NCBI RefSeq assembly: GCF_013450295.1
Contig: NZ_SKBR01000001.1
Span: 252,001 to 316,000, forward strand
DNA length: 64,000 nt
Source of the DNA: Streptomyces sp. AJS327
Lineage (GTDB): Bacteria > Actinomycetota > Actinomycetes > Streptomycetales > Streptomycetaceae
Direction of reading: 5' to 3'
Shown in pieces: positions 16,173 to 24,817 of the stretch. The position numbers and the translations under genes are program-made. The stretch's first letter is position 1. Each line of letters opens with the position of its first letter. The notes under the pieces are model-generated. The model made no database searches and had not been told where the DNA came from. It worked only from the letters and a program-made list of their open reading frames with translations.

Positions 16173-17629
16173 GCCCTGCGGCGCAGCGCCATCGCCATCT
16201 CCTGCGGCGGCCGCAGGGTGACCGTCACCTTCGGCACCGGGTCGAAACCGGGCAGCAGGTCCAGCCGGTAGCGCTGGGTGATCATCGCCAGCGCCACCAC
16301 CACCTCAATCAGCGCGAAGGCGTTGCCGATACAGCCCCGCCGTCCGCCGCCGAACGGGATGAAGGCGTACTTGTGCCGCTCCCCGGACCGCTCGGGCAGG
16401 AACCGTTCGGGCGCGAACGCCTCCGGGCTGCTCCACACCCCCGGATGCCGGTGCACCAGGTACGGCGGGACGATGACGGTGCTGCCAGCGGAGACCGGCA
16501 CCCCGGCCACCTCGTCCTCGGCGATCGCGTCCCGCTCCACCGTCCACACCGGCGGGTAGAGCCGCATCGACTCGCTCAGCACCGCCCGCGTCCACACCAG
16601 CTTGTCCAGGTCCTCCTGGGTGGGGGCGCGGCCCGCCAGCACCGAGTCGACCTCCTCCTCCAGCCGTTCGCGCGCCGCGGGGGAGGTGGACAGCAGATAC
16701 AGGGTCCAGGCCAGGCAGTTGGCGCTGGTCTCGTGTCCCGCCATGAAGAACGTGACGATCTCGTCCCGCAGTTGGACGTCCCCGATCCCGGTGCCGTCCT
16801 CGTGCCGGGCGTTGAGCAGCGCGTCCAGCAGGTCCCGTCCGTCGCTCTCCGCCCGGCCGCTCCGGCGGTCCGCGATGACCCGGGTGACCACCTCGTCGAT
16901 GGTGGCCTTCGCCTGGTCCCACTGCCGGAAACCCGGGCTGGTGCGCCGGGCCGCCTTCGCCGAGACCCAGGTCAGCGGGTTCTTGATGACCTTCGTGACC
17001 GCGTCCTGGAGGGTCTCCACCGCGTGGTAGATCCGGTCCCGGTCGGCGGTCAGGTCCGCGCCGAACAGCGTGGCGCCCACGATGTCCAGCGTCATCCCGC
17101 TCATCTCCTCCGTGGCGTCCACCACGGAGCCCTCCGGCCGCTCGTCCCACTCGCGCAGCATCCGCTCGATGGCGTCCACCATCAGCGGCTGGAGCGTCGA
17201 GACCCGCCGGTGCGAGAAGAGCGGCTGGATCAACCGCCGCTGCCGTTCCCACAGTTCACCGTCGCTGGTGATCAGGCCCAGCCCGATCCACTCGCGCAGC
17301 GGACGGTAGGTGAACGCCTTCCCGTACCGCTGCTGCCGGGCCACCAGGATGTGCTCGGCGTGCTCCGGACGGCAGAACAGATGGATGTTCCGCCCCGGCG
17401 CGAACGGGATACGCACCGCGTCCCCGTACCGGCTGACCGTCTGGTACATCGACCGCAGCGGGTCGGAGACGGCCAGCCGCAGCAGACCCGGTATCTGGTG
17501 TGGTGCTGGTCCCGGCGCGTTACGCGGCACGGTTGCTCCCCTCGTCCGCGGGCGGCCGCCACACGGCCCCGGCCGCCCGCTGCTTGACCGTACGGTGGTG
17601 TCGAAGGCGCCCGGGGCGACCGCGGTCAC
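16169..17629 (-). CDS. Cytochrome P450 (second of a tandem pair)
   Basis: 486 aa from the GTG overlapping the ABC permease stop (GTGA, 17626-17629). A GTG at 17530 with GGGGAG upstream is the alternative (453 aa). Landmarks: I-helix MAGHETSANC, K-helix ESMRLYPP, heme motif FGGGRRGCIGNAFALIE. It is clearly paralogous to the downstream P450 along its whole length, including the LWERQRRLIQPLF segment, so the pair arose by duplication. It is co-transcribed with the exporter genes through 4-nt overlaps. Substrate inferred to be the prenylated product of the cluster. Confidence 0.9.
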   Translation of the reverse strand: MTAVAPGAFDTTVRSSSGRPGPCGGRPRTRGATVPRNAPGPAPHQIPGLLRLAVSDPLRSMYQTVSRYGDAVRIPFAPGRNIHLFCRPEHAEHILVARQQRYGKAFTYRPLREWIGLGLITSDGELWERQRRLIQPLFSHRRVSTLQPLMVDAIERMLREWDERPEGSVVDATEEMSGMTLDIVGATLFGADLTADRDRIYHAVETLQDAVTKVIKNPLTWVSAKAARRTSPGFRQWDQAKATIDEVVTRVIADRRSGRAESDGRDLLDALLNARHEDGTGIGDVQLRDEIVTFFMAGHETSANCLAWTLYLLSTSPAARERLEEEVDSVLAGRAPTQEDLDKLVWTRAVLSESMRLYPPVWTVERDAIAEDEVAGVPVSAGSTVIVPPYLVHRHPGVWSSPEAFAPERFLPERSGERHKYAFIPFGGGRRGCIGNAFALIEVVVALAMITQRYRLDLLPGFDPVPKVTVTLRPPQEMAMALRRRA

Positions 17630-20151
17630 TCATAGCCGATGGCCCGCACCACGTTGAGCTTCCCGGCGCGCCGCGCCGGTGGGACGGAACCCGCCATCGC
17701 GATGACGATCGCCCCGACGGCCAGCGCCAGCGCGGCCGGTGCCACCTCGAACGGGATCTCCATCGCGACGGACGTGGCCATCACCCGCGTCGACAGCGCG
17801 TGCAGCACACTGCCGACCAGCACCCCGGCGACCCCGCCGACCAGGCTCACCGCCGCCGCCTCGGCGAGGATCACCCGGCGCACGTAGCGGCCGCTGCCGC
17901 CCAGCGCCCGCAGGATGCCCAGCTCCCGGCGCCGCTCCACGACCGCCAGCATCAGCGTGTTCAGCAGCGCCAGCGCCGCGACCCCGGCGATCACCCACTG
18001 GAGCGCCAGCGCCAGCGACTGGATCTGCCGCACCGCGGTCTCCATCGCGTCCACCGCCTCGTCCCCGGTGAGCACGTTGACCGGGTACGGCCGGGCCTCG
18101 GCCGCCGCCTCCAGCCGCTCCTGGACCGCGCCCGCGTCCGCCCCCGGCTCCAGCAGCACCTCGTAGAAGGAGGCGCCGGACTGCCCGTACCACTCGGCCA
18201 GCCGGTCCATGGACAGCGCGACCAGCCCGGCGTCCATGCTGACGTAGTCGACCACGTCCGCGATCCTGATCCGCTGCTCGCCCTTCGGGGTGGGCAGCGT
18301 CAGCCGGTCACCCCTCTCCAGCCCGTTGTCCTTCGCGAACGCCCGCGAGACCACCGCGCCGGAACCGTCCCGCAGCGCCTTCCTGGCCGGGCCGTCCGCC
18401 AGCCGGTAGGCGGTGGAGTTGCTCGGCCCGCCGACGCCCTGGAGCAGCGCCCGCTCGTCGTCCAGGTTCAGGTAGGTGAACTGGCCCGCGACCACCCGCT
18501 CGACGCCCTTGACCTCGGCGAGCCTCTCGCCGTCCGACGCGGGCATCAGCGGCCGCACCGGCAGCACGTCGGCGGAGGCGCGCTGCACCACGAAGTCCGA
18601 GTCCGCCAGCGTCGACACGTTCTCCGAGGCGGCGTCCACGGTGTTCTGCGAGGCACCGGTGGTGGCCGCGCCGATCGCCACCGCCAGGCACACCGTCATG
18701 CCGGTCGCCCAGGCGCGGCGCGGCGCCCGCGCGACGGCGGTGGCCGCGATCCGGCCCGGGCCGCCCAGTCGCGCGGCCACCCAGGCCGTCAGCCGCGTCA
18801 CCTCCGGAATCAGCGCGTACGACAGCAGGATCACGCCCACCAGGAACAGCGCCCCGCTGCCGAACGACCGCTCGTCGTCGAAGGCGAGGGCCGTCCCCAG
18901 CGCCATCACCAGCGCGATCACGCCGAGCAGCAGCGTCAGCGTCCGCCCCGGATGCCGCTCGCCCTCCCCGGTGTCGGCCGCCGGATCGGCGGTGCGCATC
19001 GCCTCCACCGGCGACACCCGCGACACCCGCCGCGCCGCCAGCCAGGAGGCCGCCAGTCCCGCGCCCACACAGGCGAGGACGGCGGCGGGCACCGCGCTCG
19101 GCGGGACCGCGGTGGTGATCCGCGCGTCCACCGCGTCGGTGATCACCGGGGGCAGCGAGTCGACGCTCGCGCCCGCGATCAGATAGCCGAGGCCGCTGCC
19201 GAGCGCCGCCCCGGCCAGCGCCAGCACCAGCGACTCCAACAGGAAGTCCCGCATGATCGGCCGCCGCCGGGAGCCCAGCGCGCGCAGCGAGGCCATCTCC
19301 GCGCGGCGTTCCGCCGCCGACATGTTCATCGAGTTGAAGATCAGGAAGCCCGCCACGACCAGCGCCATGAAGGCCACCAGCAGCGTGACGTTCCGCACCA
19401 GCGCCGTCGCCTTGTCGGCCTGCTCGGTACGGAACGAGGTGTCCGAGACGAACGCCCGCGGCCCCAGCTCCTTCGCCAGCCGGTCCCGAACCGCCCCGGC
19501 GTCGGCGCCCTTCTCGGTGACGACCAGCACCGACTCCACCCGGTCACCCAGCCCGGCCAGCCGCTGCGCCACCGGCAGCGGCGCCACCAGGTACTGGCCG
19601 TCGTTGACCTGCCCGGCGGCCGAGCCCTTCAGCACCCCGGCGAGCGGCATCCGCTGCGTCTGCCCGGCCATCGACTGGATCCCGAGCGGCTTGTCCCCGG
19701 GCACGTCCAGGTTCGGCCCGGCGAACAGCGCCGAGTCCCCGCCGTTCCCGGAGGGTTCGGCGGTCATCTCGCTCAGGTCGCTGCGCAGCGCGGACGCCCG
19801 GGAGTCGGCGCCGAACAGCAGCACCCGCTCCCCGTCGACCCGCACTGGCGCGCGCACCAGCGGAACGGCGGTCTCCACCCCGTCGACCTCGTCCGCGCGC
19901 TTCGCCTGCGCGGCGCTCAGCCCGCCGTCGGTACGGCCGGTGACCTCCAGTTCGGCCTCGCCCGCCACCTGGCCGGTCAGCCGTCCCACCGAGCCGCTGA
20001 CCGAACCGTAGATACCGAGGACGGAGACGATCAGCGCGGCGGAGACCGTCAGCACCCCGAGCGAGAGCGCGGTACGTGCCGGATGCTGGCGCAGATAGCG
20101 GAAGTTGAGGAGCCGCAGCCGGGACAGGATCACGCGGGCGCCCCGGATCAC
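17626..20151 (-). CDS. ABC transporter permease, MacB/FtsX family (two FtsX domains)
   Basis: 841 aa, GTG start overlapping the ATPase stop (GTGA). Layout: an N-terminal membrane helix (~30-50), a large extracytoplasmic domain (~55-260), three helices around 265-375, a short loop, two helices (~425-500), a second extracytoplasmic domain and three C-terminal helices (~715-830). This is the 4+4 FtsX arrangement, with the family 'RRxELGILRALGxS' stretch (RRRELGILRALGGSG) near residue 750. Works with the ATPase just upstream. Placed before two P450s in one operon, it is a candidate product exporter or self-resistance pump. Confidence 0.9.
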   Translation of the reverse strand: MIRGARVILSRLRLLNFRYLRQHPARTALSLGVLTVSAALIVSVLGIYGSVSGSVGRLTGQVAGEAELEVTGRTDGGLSAAQAKRADEVDGVETAVPLVRAPVRVDGERVLLFGADSRASALRSDLSEMTAEPSGNGGDSALFAGPNLDVPGDKPLGIQSMAGQTQRMPLAGVLKGSAAGQVNDGQYLVAPLPVAQRLAGLGDRVESVLVVTEKGADAGAVRDRLAKELGPRAFVSDTSFRTEQADKATALVRNVTLLVAFMALVVAGFLIFNSMNMSAAERRAEMASLRALGSRRRPIMRDFLLESLVLALAGAALGSGLGYLIAGASVDSLPPVITDAVDARITTAVPPSAVPAAVLACVGAGLAASWLAARRVSRVSPVEAMRTADPAADTGEGERHPGRTLTLLLGVIALVMALGTALAFDDERSFGSGALFLVGVILLSYALIPEVTRLTAWVAARLGGPGRIAATAVARAPRRAWATGMTVCLAVAIGAATTGASQNTVDAASENVSTLADSDFVVQRASADVLPVRPLMPASDGERLAEVKGVERVVAGQFTYLNLDDERALLQGVGGPSNSTAYRLADGPARKALRDGSGAVVSRAFAKDNGLERGDRLTLPTPKGEQRIRIADVVDYVSMDAGLVALSMDRLAEWYGQSGASFYEVLLEPGADAGAVQERLEAAAEARPYPVNVLTGDEAVDAMETAVRQIQSLALALQWVIAGVAALALLNTLMLAVVERRRELGILRALGGSGRYVRRVILAEAAAVSLVGGVAGVLVGSVLHALSTRVMATSVAMEIPFEVAPAALALAVGAIVIAMAGSVPPARRAGKLNVVRAIGYE

Positions 20152-20876
20152 CGGGCCCTCCCGTCCCCGATGAACTTCGCCACCACGTCCTCCGGCACAC
20201 CGTCGGAGACGATGTCGCCGTCGGTCAGCAGCACCGAACGGTCGCTGCGCAGCGCCGCGTCCATGCTGTGCGTGACCATCACCACCGAGCGGCGCGCGTC
20301 ATCGTGCGCCAACCCGGCGAGGAGGTCGAGGAGTTCGTCCCCGGTACGGGTGTCGAGGTTCCCGGTCGGCTCGTCCGCCAGCAGGATGGTGGGGTCCATG
20401 ATGAGCGAACGGGCGATCGCGACGCGCTGCATCTGGCCGCCGGACATCTCGCCCGGCCGGTGGTCGGCCCGTTTGCCGATCCCCACCTTCTCCAGCAGCG
20501 CCACCGCCTCCTCCCGGACGTCGCCCAGCTTCTCGCCGTCCAGCAGCCGGGGCACCGCCACGTTCTCCCAGGCGGTCAGCGCCGGAAGGAGGTTGAAGAA
20601 CTGGAAGATGAATCCGACCCGTTTGCGGCGCAGGTCCGAGAGCTGGTCGTCGTTGAGCGTGCCGAGTTCGGTGCCGTCCAGTAACACCCGCCCGGAGGAG
20701 GGCGCGTCCAGCGCCCCCATCAGGTGCAGCAGGGTGCTCTTGCCGGAACCGCTGGGGCCCAGCACCGACACGCACTGCCCCTCCTCGATGCTCAACGACA
20801 CCCCGTCCAGCGCGCGTACGGGCTGATGGCCGCGGTAGTAGTCGTGTACCACGCTGTCGAGCTGGAGTCTGGCCAT
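20148..20876 (-). CDS. ABC transporter ATP-binding protein, MacB/LolD type
   Basis: 242 aa, ATG with GGGGAG upstream. Walker A GPSGSGKST, Q-loop in FIFQFFNLLP, signature MSGGQMQRVAIARSL, Walker B ILLADEPTGNLD, H-loop VMVTHSMDAA. The LNDDQLSDLRRKRVGFIFQ stretch is typical of the MacB/LolD/FtsE group, which partners FtsX-like permeases. First gene of the - strand operon ATPase-permease-P450-P450, all joined by 4-nt overlaps. Confidence 0.95.
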   Translation of the reverse strand: MARLQLDSVVHDYYRGHQPVRALDGVSLSIEEGQCVSVLGPSGSGKSTLLHLMGALDAPSSGRVLLDGTELGTLNDDQLSDLRRKRVGFIFQFFNLLPALTAWENVAVPRLLDGEKLGDVREEAVALLEKVGIGKRADHRPGEMSGGQMQRVAIARSLIMDPTILLADEPTGNLDTRTGDELLDLLAGLAHDDARRSVVMVTHSMDAALRSDRSVLLTDGDIVSDGVPEDVVAKFIGDGRAR

Positions 20877-21280
20877 GTACCGGTGCTCCCCTCAATGAGC
20901 CTCATGGAGGCCGACCACCACGCGATGGGACGGGTGGCCTCCCTGCCCTGTGCGGTGACTGGCGTGCGGCACCCGGAGGGGGAGACCGGCCGAACGCCGG
21001 ATCAGCCCTCCGGGCAGGGGTCAGTCTCGCTGAGACGTGTGGAGTAATCCAGTTCACATGTGGCGACCAGCGACGGGTTCCCGGGGTCCCCCGTGCGCGA
21101 TACCATCCGCCACCCAACTCCCGCCCGCCCCACCCCACATGACGCCGTCGCAGGCCAAGCCCCCTGTCCGGGGCGGGAGCCGGACTCCGTCCCCGCACGC
21201 CCGCCGACGGACCCGGGGCCGGGCCGGGGGCGAGGGCCGGGGTCGGCCAGGGGTCGCGCACGGGGCCGCGCACGGGTGGT
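20877..21280. other. Intergenic region upstream of the exporter/P450 operon
   Basis: 404 nt holding the presumed promoter of the - strand exporter/P450 operon and the 3' end of the MFS unit. The part at 21030-21065 is AT-richer and is the likeliest promoter position, but no clear -10/-35 pair was identified. The rest is GC-rich low complexity. Confidence 0.4.
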
Positions 21281-22756
21281 TCAGCCCACCCGGGGGAGGC
21301 GGCGGGCGGCCGGGACGAACGTGGTCAGCAGCGCCGCCACCGCGGCCGCCGGGGGCAGCGCGTAGGGCAGGGCGGGAGCCCAGTGCTCCGTGGCCCAGCC
21401 GCCGAGCGCCGACCCCAGCGCCACCCCGCAGAGCAGCGCGGTCACCGCGAGCGTCATCCCCTCGTTGAGCCGCGCGGCCGGGGTGCGCTCCTGGAGGAGG
21501 GTCATCCCGGTCACCATGGTCGGCGCCGTGGCCATCCCCGCGACCAGCAGCGCCACCCCCAGCACCAGGAGACTGCCCAGCCCCCAGGCGGTGAGCAGCG
21601 GCAGCGTCAGCAGGGCCGCCATCGCCGCGACACAGCGCGGCAGCCGCCGTTCGGCGGTCAGCCGGGGCCGCAGCGCGCCGAACGCCAGCCCGGCCAGGCC
21701 CGATCCGGCGGCCTGGCAGGCCAGCACCACGCCACCCGCGGCCTGTTGGCCCCGGGAGTCGGCGAAGCCGACGGTCACCACCTCCAGCGAGCCGAACACC
21801 GCGCCCGTGCACAGGAAGGTGACCAGCAGCGGCGGAACGCCCGGCAGCCGGATCGGGGCCCGGCCCGTCGAACGGCCCGACTCCCCGCGTCCGGCCGGCG
21901 GTTCGGTGGAGCGCTGCGCGGTGAACAGCGCCATTCCGACGACGAGCAGCGCCACCCCCGCGAGGGTCCCCGCCTCCGGGAAGAGCGCGGTGCACAGCAG
22001 CGCGGCCAGGACCGGTCCGAGCATGAAACACATCTCGTCCAGGGCCTGTTCGAGCGAGTTGGCGGTGTGGCGCGCGCCGCCGCCCGGCCCGTCGCCGGGG
22101 TGCAGGTGGGCCCAGCGTGCCCGGGACATCCCCCCGGTGTTGGGGGTGGTGGCGGTCGCCGCGTAGGAGGCGAACAGTGTCCAGTGCGGGGCGTCGTAGT
22201 GCACACAGGCGACGAGCGCCAGCGAACCGCAGGCCGCGAGGAGCGTCGCGGGCAGCGCGATCCGCGCCTGGCCGTACCGGTCGACCATCCGGGCGGTCAG
22301 CGGGGCCACCACCGCCGTCGCGGCCAGACCCGTCGCGGTCACCGCCCCGGCCAGCGCGTAGGAGCCCCGGGACCCGGCGATCATGATCACGGCGCTGATG
22401 CCGAACATCCCCATCGGCAGCCGCGCGAGCACGCTGCCCAGCGTGAACGCGACCGTGCCCGGCCGCCGGAACAGCCGCCCGTACGGCGCGGCCCACCGCG
22501 TGACCGTCCCGCGCCGCCCGGAGGCGGCCGTCGGCGCCCCGGACTGTCCGGGCCGCCGGGGAGGCCCGGGACCATCCTCGGCGGCGCCCGAACGTCCGGT
22601 GTTGGTAGGGGAGTTGGTGGCGGGAGCCGGACGGGGGCTGCCGGGGCGGCCCCCGTCGGCCGGGACGGGCTCCGCCGGCGGCGTACGGCCGTCGGCGGGC
22701 AGGGGGACGACCGCGCGGTCCGGGCGCGGGGAGGAGCGGGGGGAATCGTGCGGCAT
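21281..22756 (-). CDS. MFS transporter
   Basis: 491 aa from ATG 22756; an in-frame start at 22813 would add 19 residues reaching toward the LysR promoter. About 85 disordered Pro/Arg/Gly-rich residues precede the membrane part. The remainder is ~12 hydrophobic segments with the MFS loop LTARMVDRYGQARI (D-R-x-G pattern) between helices 2 and 3. Divergent from a LysR regulator 82 nt away, which probably controls it. Substrate unknown; drug-efflux-like. Confidence 0.82.
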   Translation of the reverse strand: MPHDSPRSSPRPDRAVVPLPADGRTPPAEPVPADGGRPGSPRPAPATNSPTNTGRSGAAEDGPGPPRRPGQSGAPTAASGRRGTVTRWAAPYGRLFRRPGTVAFTLGSVLARLPMGMFGISAVIMIAGSRGSYALAGAVTATGLAATAVVAPLTARMVDRYGQARIALPATLLAACGSLALVACVHYDAPHWTLFASYAATATTPNTGGMSRARWAHLHPGDGPGGGARHTANSLEQALDEMCFMLGPVLAALLCTALFPEAGTLAGVALLVVGMALFTAQRSTEPPAGRGESGRSTGRAPIRLPGVPPLLVTFLCTGAVFGSLEVVTVGFADSRGQQAAGGVVLACQAAGSGLAGLAFGALRPRLTAERRLPRCVAAMAALLTLPLLTAWGLGSLLVLGVALLVAGMATAPTMVTGMTLLQERTPAARLNEGMTLAVTALLCGVALGSALGGWATEHWAPALPYALPPAAAVAALLTTFVPAARRLPRVG

Positions 22757-22838
22757 GGCGCCAGCCTTGTCGCGCGGCCTCCGGAGGTCCAACACCGGTT
22801 CCCGCCAACTCACGCACTCCGGTTGTTAGTCTGCCGCG
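22757..22838. promoter_or_regulatory. Shared MFS/LysR divergent promoter region
   Basis: 82 nt between divergent starts. It holds an imperfect inverted repeat, AACACCGG (22791-22798) with CCGGTTGTT about 20 bp on, of the sort LysR proteins bind. Function inferred from layout. Confidence 0.4.
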
Positions 22839-23897
22839 ATGCCCCCCGACCCCGCGGACCCCGCCAGCAGCCCGGTACCGGTCAGCTCCCCCGGGCACAC
22901 CGGTCCCTTCGGCCCCGCCGACATCGACCCCCGGCAGCTGCGCGCCTTCGTCGCCGTGGCGGAGGAACTGCACTTCACCCGGGCCGCCCACCGGCTGCAC
23001 GTCGCCCAGCAGGCCCTCAGTCGCGACGTGCGGCGACTGGAACACCGTGTCGGCGCCGCCCTGTTCGCCCGCACCACCCGGCGCACCGAACTCACCGTCG
23101 AGGGCGCCCGGTTGCTGCCGTACGCACGCCGTGTCCTGACCGCCCACGACGAGCTGCGCGCCGCCTGCTCCCGCGAGCAACGCCCGCTGGTGGTGGACGC
23201 CTCGGCCCCGGTCAGCACCGGCCAGCGCGTCCTGGACGCGGCCCGCGACGCCGCACCCGACCTGGAGTTCGTCGCCCGCTACCACAGCGGCCTGACCGGC
23301 GCCGCCACCGCCCTGCTCAGCGGCGAACTGGACGCCTCCTTCGGGCGGGTGGCCGGACTGCCACCCGCCACGCTGGCCTCCCTCGACCACACGCTGGTCC
23401 GGTACGAGCGCGTGGCGGTCCTGCTGCCCGAGGAGCACCCGCTCGCCCGGCTCCCCCGGATACCGGCGGCCCGGCTTGCCGGAGAGACCCTCTACGTCGG
23501 CGCGGGCAACCCGGACACCGTCGAGTGGACGGAGTACGCCCGCGCCCTCTTCGCGGACGGCACGGGACCCGCCGCCGGGGCGCGGCCCGCCGACCCCTTC
23601 CCGAGGATCGAGGGCGAGGCGGAGTTCGCCCGGCTCGTGCGGAAACGCGGCTGGCTGGTGCTGGCCAGCGAGGTGTTCACCGAGGTTCCCGGCACGGTGC
23701 TGCGCCCGGTGACCACGCCGCGGCCGCTCTCCCCCGTCTCCCTGGTCTGGCGCGCCGGGCTCCGGCACCCCGGACTCGACGTACTCCGCGCCACCGCCCG
23801 GGAGTTGGGCACGGCGGACGGCTGGCGCCACCGCCCCGCCGACAGCTGGCTCCCCACCCCCGACGCCCAACTCCACACCACCCACCAGAAGTCGTGA
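22839..23897 (+). CDS. LysR-family transcriptional regulator
   Basis: 352 aa. A Pro-rich start (~30 residues) precedes the LysR winged helix-turn-helix: LRAFVAVAEELHFTRAAHRLHVAQQALSRDVRRLEHRVGAALF, about residues 33-75. The substrate-binding domain fills the rest, with the usual LLPEEHPLA stretch near 200. Divergent from the MFS gene and likely its regulator. It might also act on the biosynthetic cluster, which has no regulator of its own, but nothing in the sequence shows that. Confidence 0.9.
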   Translation: MPPDPADPASSPVPVSSPGHTGPFGPADIDPRQLRAFVAVAEELHFTRAAHRLHVAQQALSRDVRRLEHRVGAALFARTTRRTELTVEGARLLPYARRVLTAHDELRAACSREQRPLVVDASAPVSTGQRVLDAARDAAPDLEFVARYHSGLTGAATALLSGELDASFGRVAGLPPATLASLDHTLVRYERVAVLLPEEHPLARLPRIPAARLAGETLYVGAGNPDTVEWTEYARALFADGTGPAAGARPADPFPRIEGEAEFARLVRKRGWLVLASEVFTEVPGTVLRPVTTPRPLSPVSLVWRAGLRHPGLDVLRATARELGTADGWRHRPADSWLPTPDAQLHTTHQKS

Positions 23898-23984
23898 CCG
23901 GCTCCTAGCGGGCCAGCTCCTCAGGAGGGGACGGCGCCAGGTGCGTCAGGGGTCGGTACTCCGTGAACCCTTTCCATCTTGATC

Positions 23985-24378
23985 GGGTAGCGAGTTCGAG
24001 CGCGACGACGGCACGGACGACGGCTGTGATCCGGGTGGTGCCGCAACGGAGTTTCCGCGGGAGCCCCGGCACTTGAGGGTGGCCATGGCACGTTCGCCGA
24101 GGCTGCGGACATCGGCGTGATCGCGGTTGCGACGGCGACGCCATCCACGCGGCCCCTCGCCCGGAACGGGACGCGGACAGCGGGGCCCGCGCCCTGATAC
24201 GCCCTATCCGTAGGGCTGGTCGGCAGCGATGCGGTCGATCGGCAGCACGGTGCCGTCGAGGATCACGTATGCCTTCTTCCGCACGGCCGTCATGGCATGC
24301 TCCAGCGTGGGCGCGAGCGCGGCCGGGAGGTCGACGGCCTCGCGTAACAGGTGCGGACTGCCAGGCGGACCGCGCGGG
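23985..24378 (-). pseudogene. IS5-like transposase relic (frameshifted, internally deleted)
   Basis: On the - strand, DLPAALAPTLEHAM and then KKAYVILDGTVLPIDRIAAD (24232-24340) match the middle of IS5/DDE_4-type transposases around the first catalytic Asp. After a deletion near 24200, HADVRSLGERAMATLK and, in another frame, LPRKLRCGTTRITAVVRAV (about 23990-24120) match the C-terminal end of the same family. At least one frameshift and the loss of the middle make it non-functional. No clear terminal inverted repeats seen. Confidence 0.75.
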
Positions 24379-24447
24379 GAGGGGCCGGCGCGTGCGGGGC
24401 CAAGGAAGAGGTGGCAGCTGACGTGGCCGCGTCCGTAGAGTGACGGG

Positions 24448-24810
24448 ATGGGACTCTTCAAGCGCAACAAGGCGACGTCCGGCCTGCTGCTCGTGTCCGA
24501 CAGGGGCATCAAGCGAGTAGAGACCGCCTCGTTCGGGATGGATCTCGTGCAGGAGGTCGCTCGTCTTCTCGGTTCGGAGCACATACGCTCCACCAAGCTC
24601 GGTGAGGAGCTCACCCTCTGGTACGCCGAGGACGGCCCGGGTCGGGCGCGCTCCGGCCCGCCCAACCCCGTGGTCAGCCGGCTCGTGGCCGATCACGGCG
24701 CGGTGCCCGTAACCGGTCCCGCCGTCGTCACCGGTCCGCTGCTGTACGGCAGCCCGTACCCGCTGAGCGCCGAGGAGATCACGCGGGTCTCGGGGCGCCT
24801 GCACGGATAG
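24448..24810 (+). CDS. Small protein of unknown function (120 aa)
   Basis: Starts at ATG 24448 after a weak ribosome-binding site. The sequence begins MGLFKRNKATSGLLLVSDRG, with a two-strand-like start, then charged helices and a Pro-rich tail. No family recognised. GC usage at third positions looks somewhat lower than in the neighbouring core genes, consistent with transfer. It converges on the 593-aa gene (8 nt between stops) and lies between the two transposase relics, so it is probably cargo of a former mobile element. Confidence 0.6.
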   Translation: MGLFKRNKATSGLLLVSDRGIKRVETASFGMDLVQEVARLLGSEHIRSTKLGEELTLWYAEDGPGRARSGPPNPVVSRLVADHGAVPVTGPAVVTGPLLYGSPYPLSAEEITRVSGRLHG

Positions 24811-24817
24811 CCGCGGC

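Noticed and set aside
17500-20826. Very long + strand open frame antisense to the ABC permease
   Set aside because: Gln/His/Arg-rich shadow of a well-supported permease; no motif.
21383-23908. 841-codon + frame spanning the MFS and LysR genes
   Set aside because: Runs antisense to the MFS gene and out of frame with the LysR gene, both of which have clear motifs.
23905-24804. 299-codon - strand frame across the transposase relic and the 120-aa gene
   Set aside because: Mixes transposase pieces from different frames with the antisense of another gene; treated as a relic, not an intact CDS.
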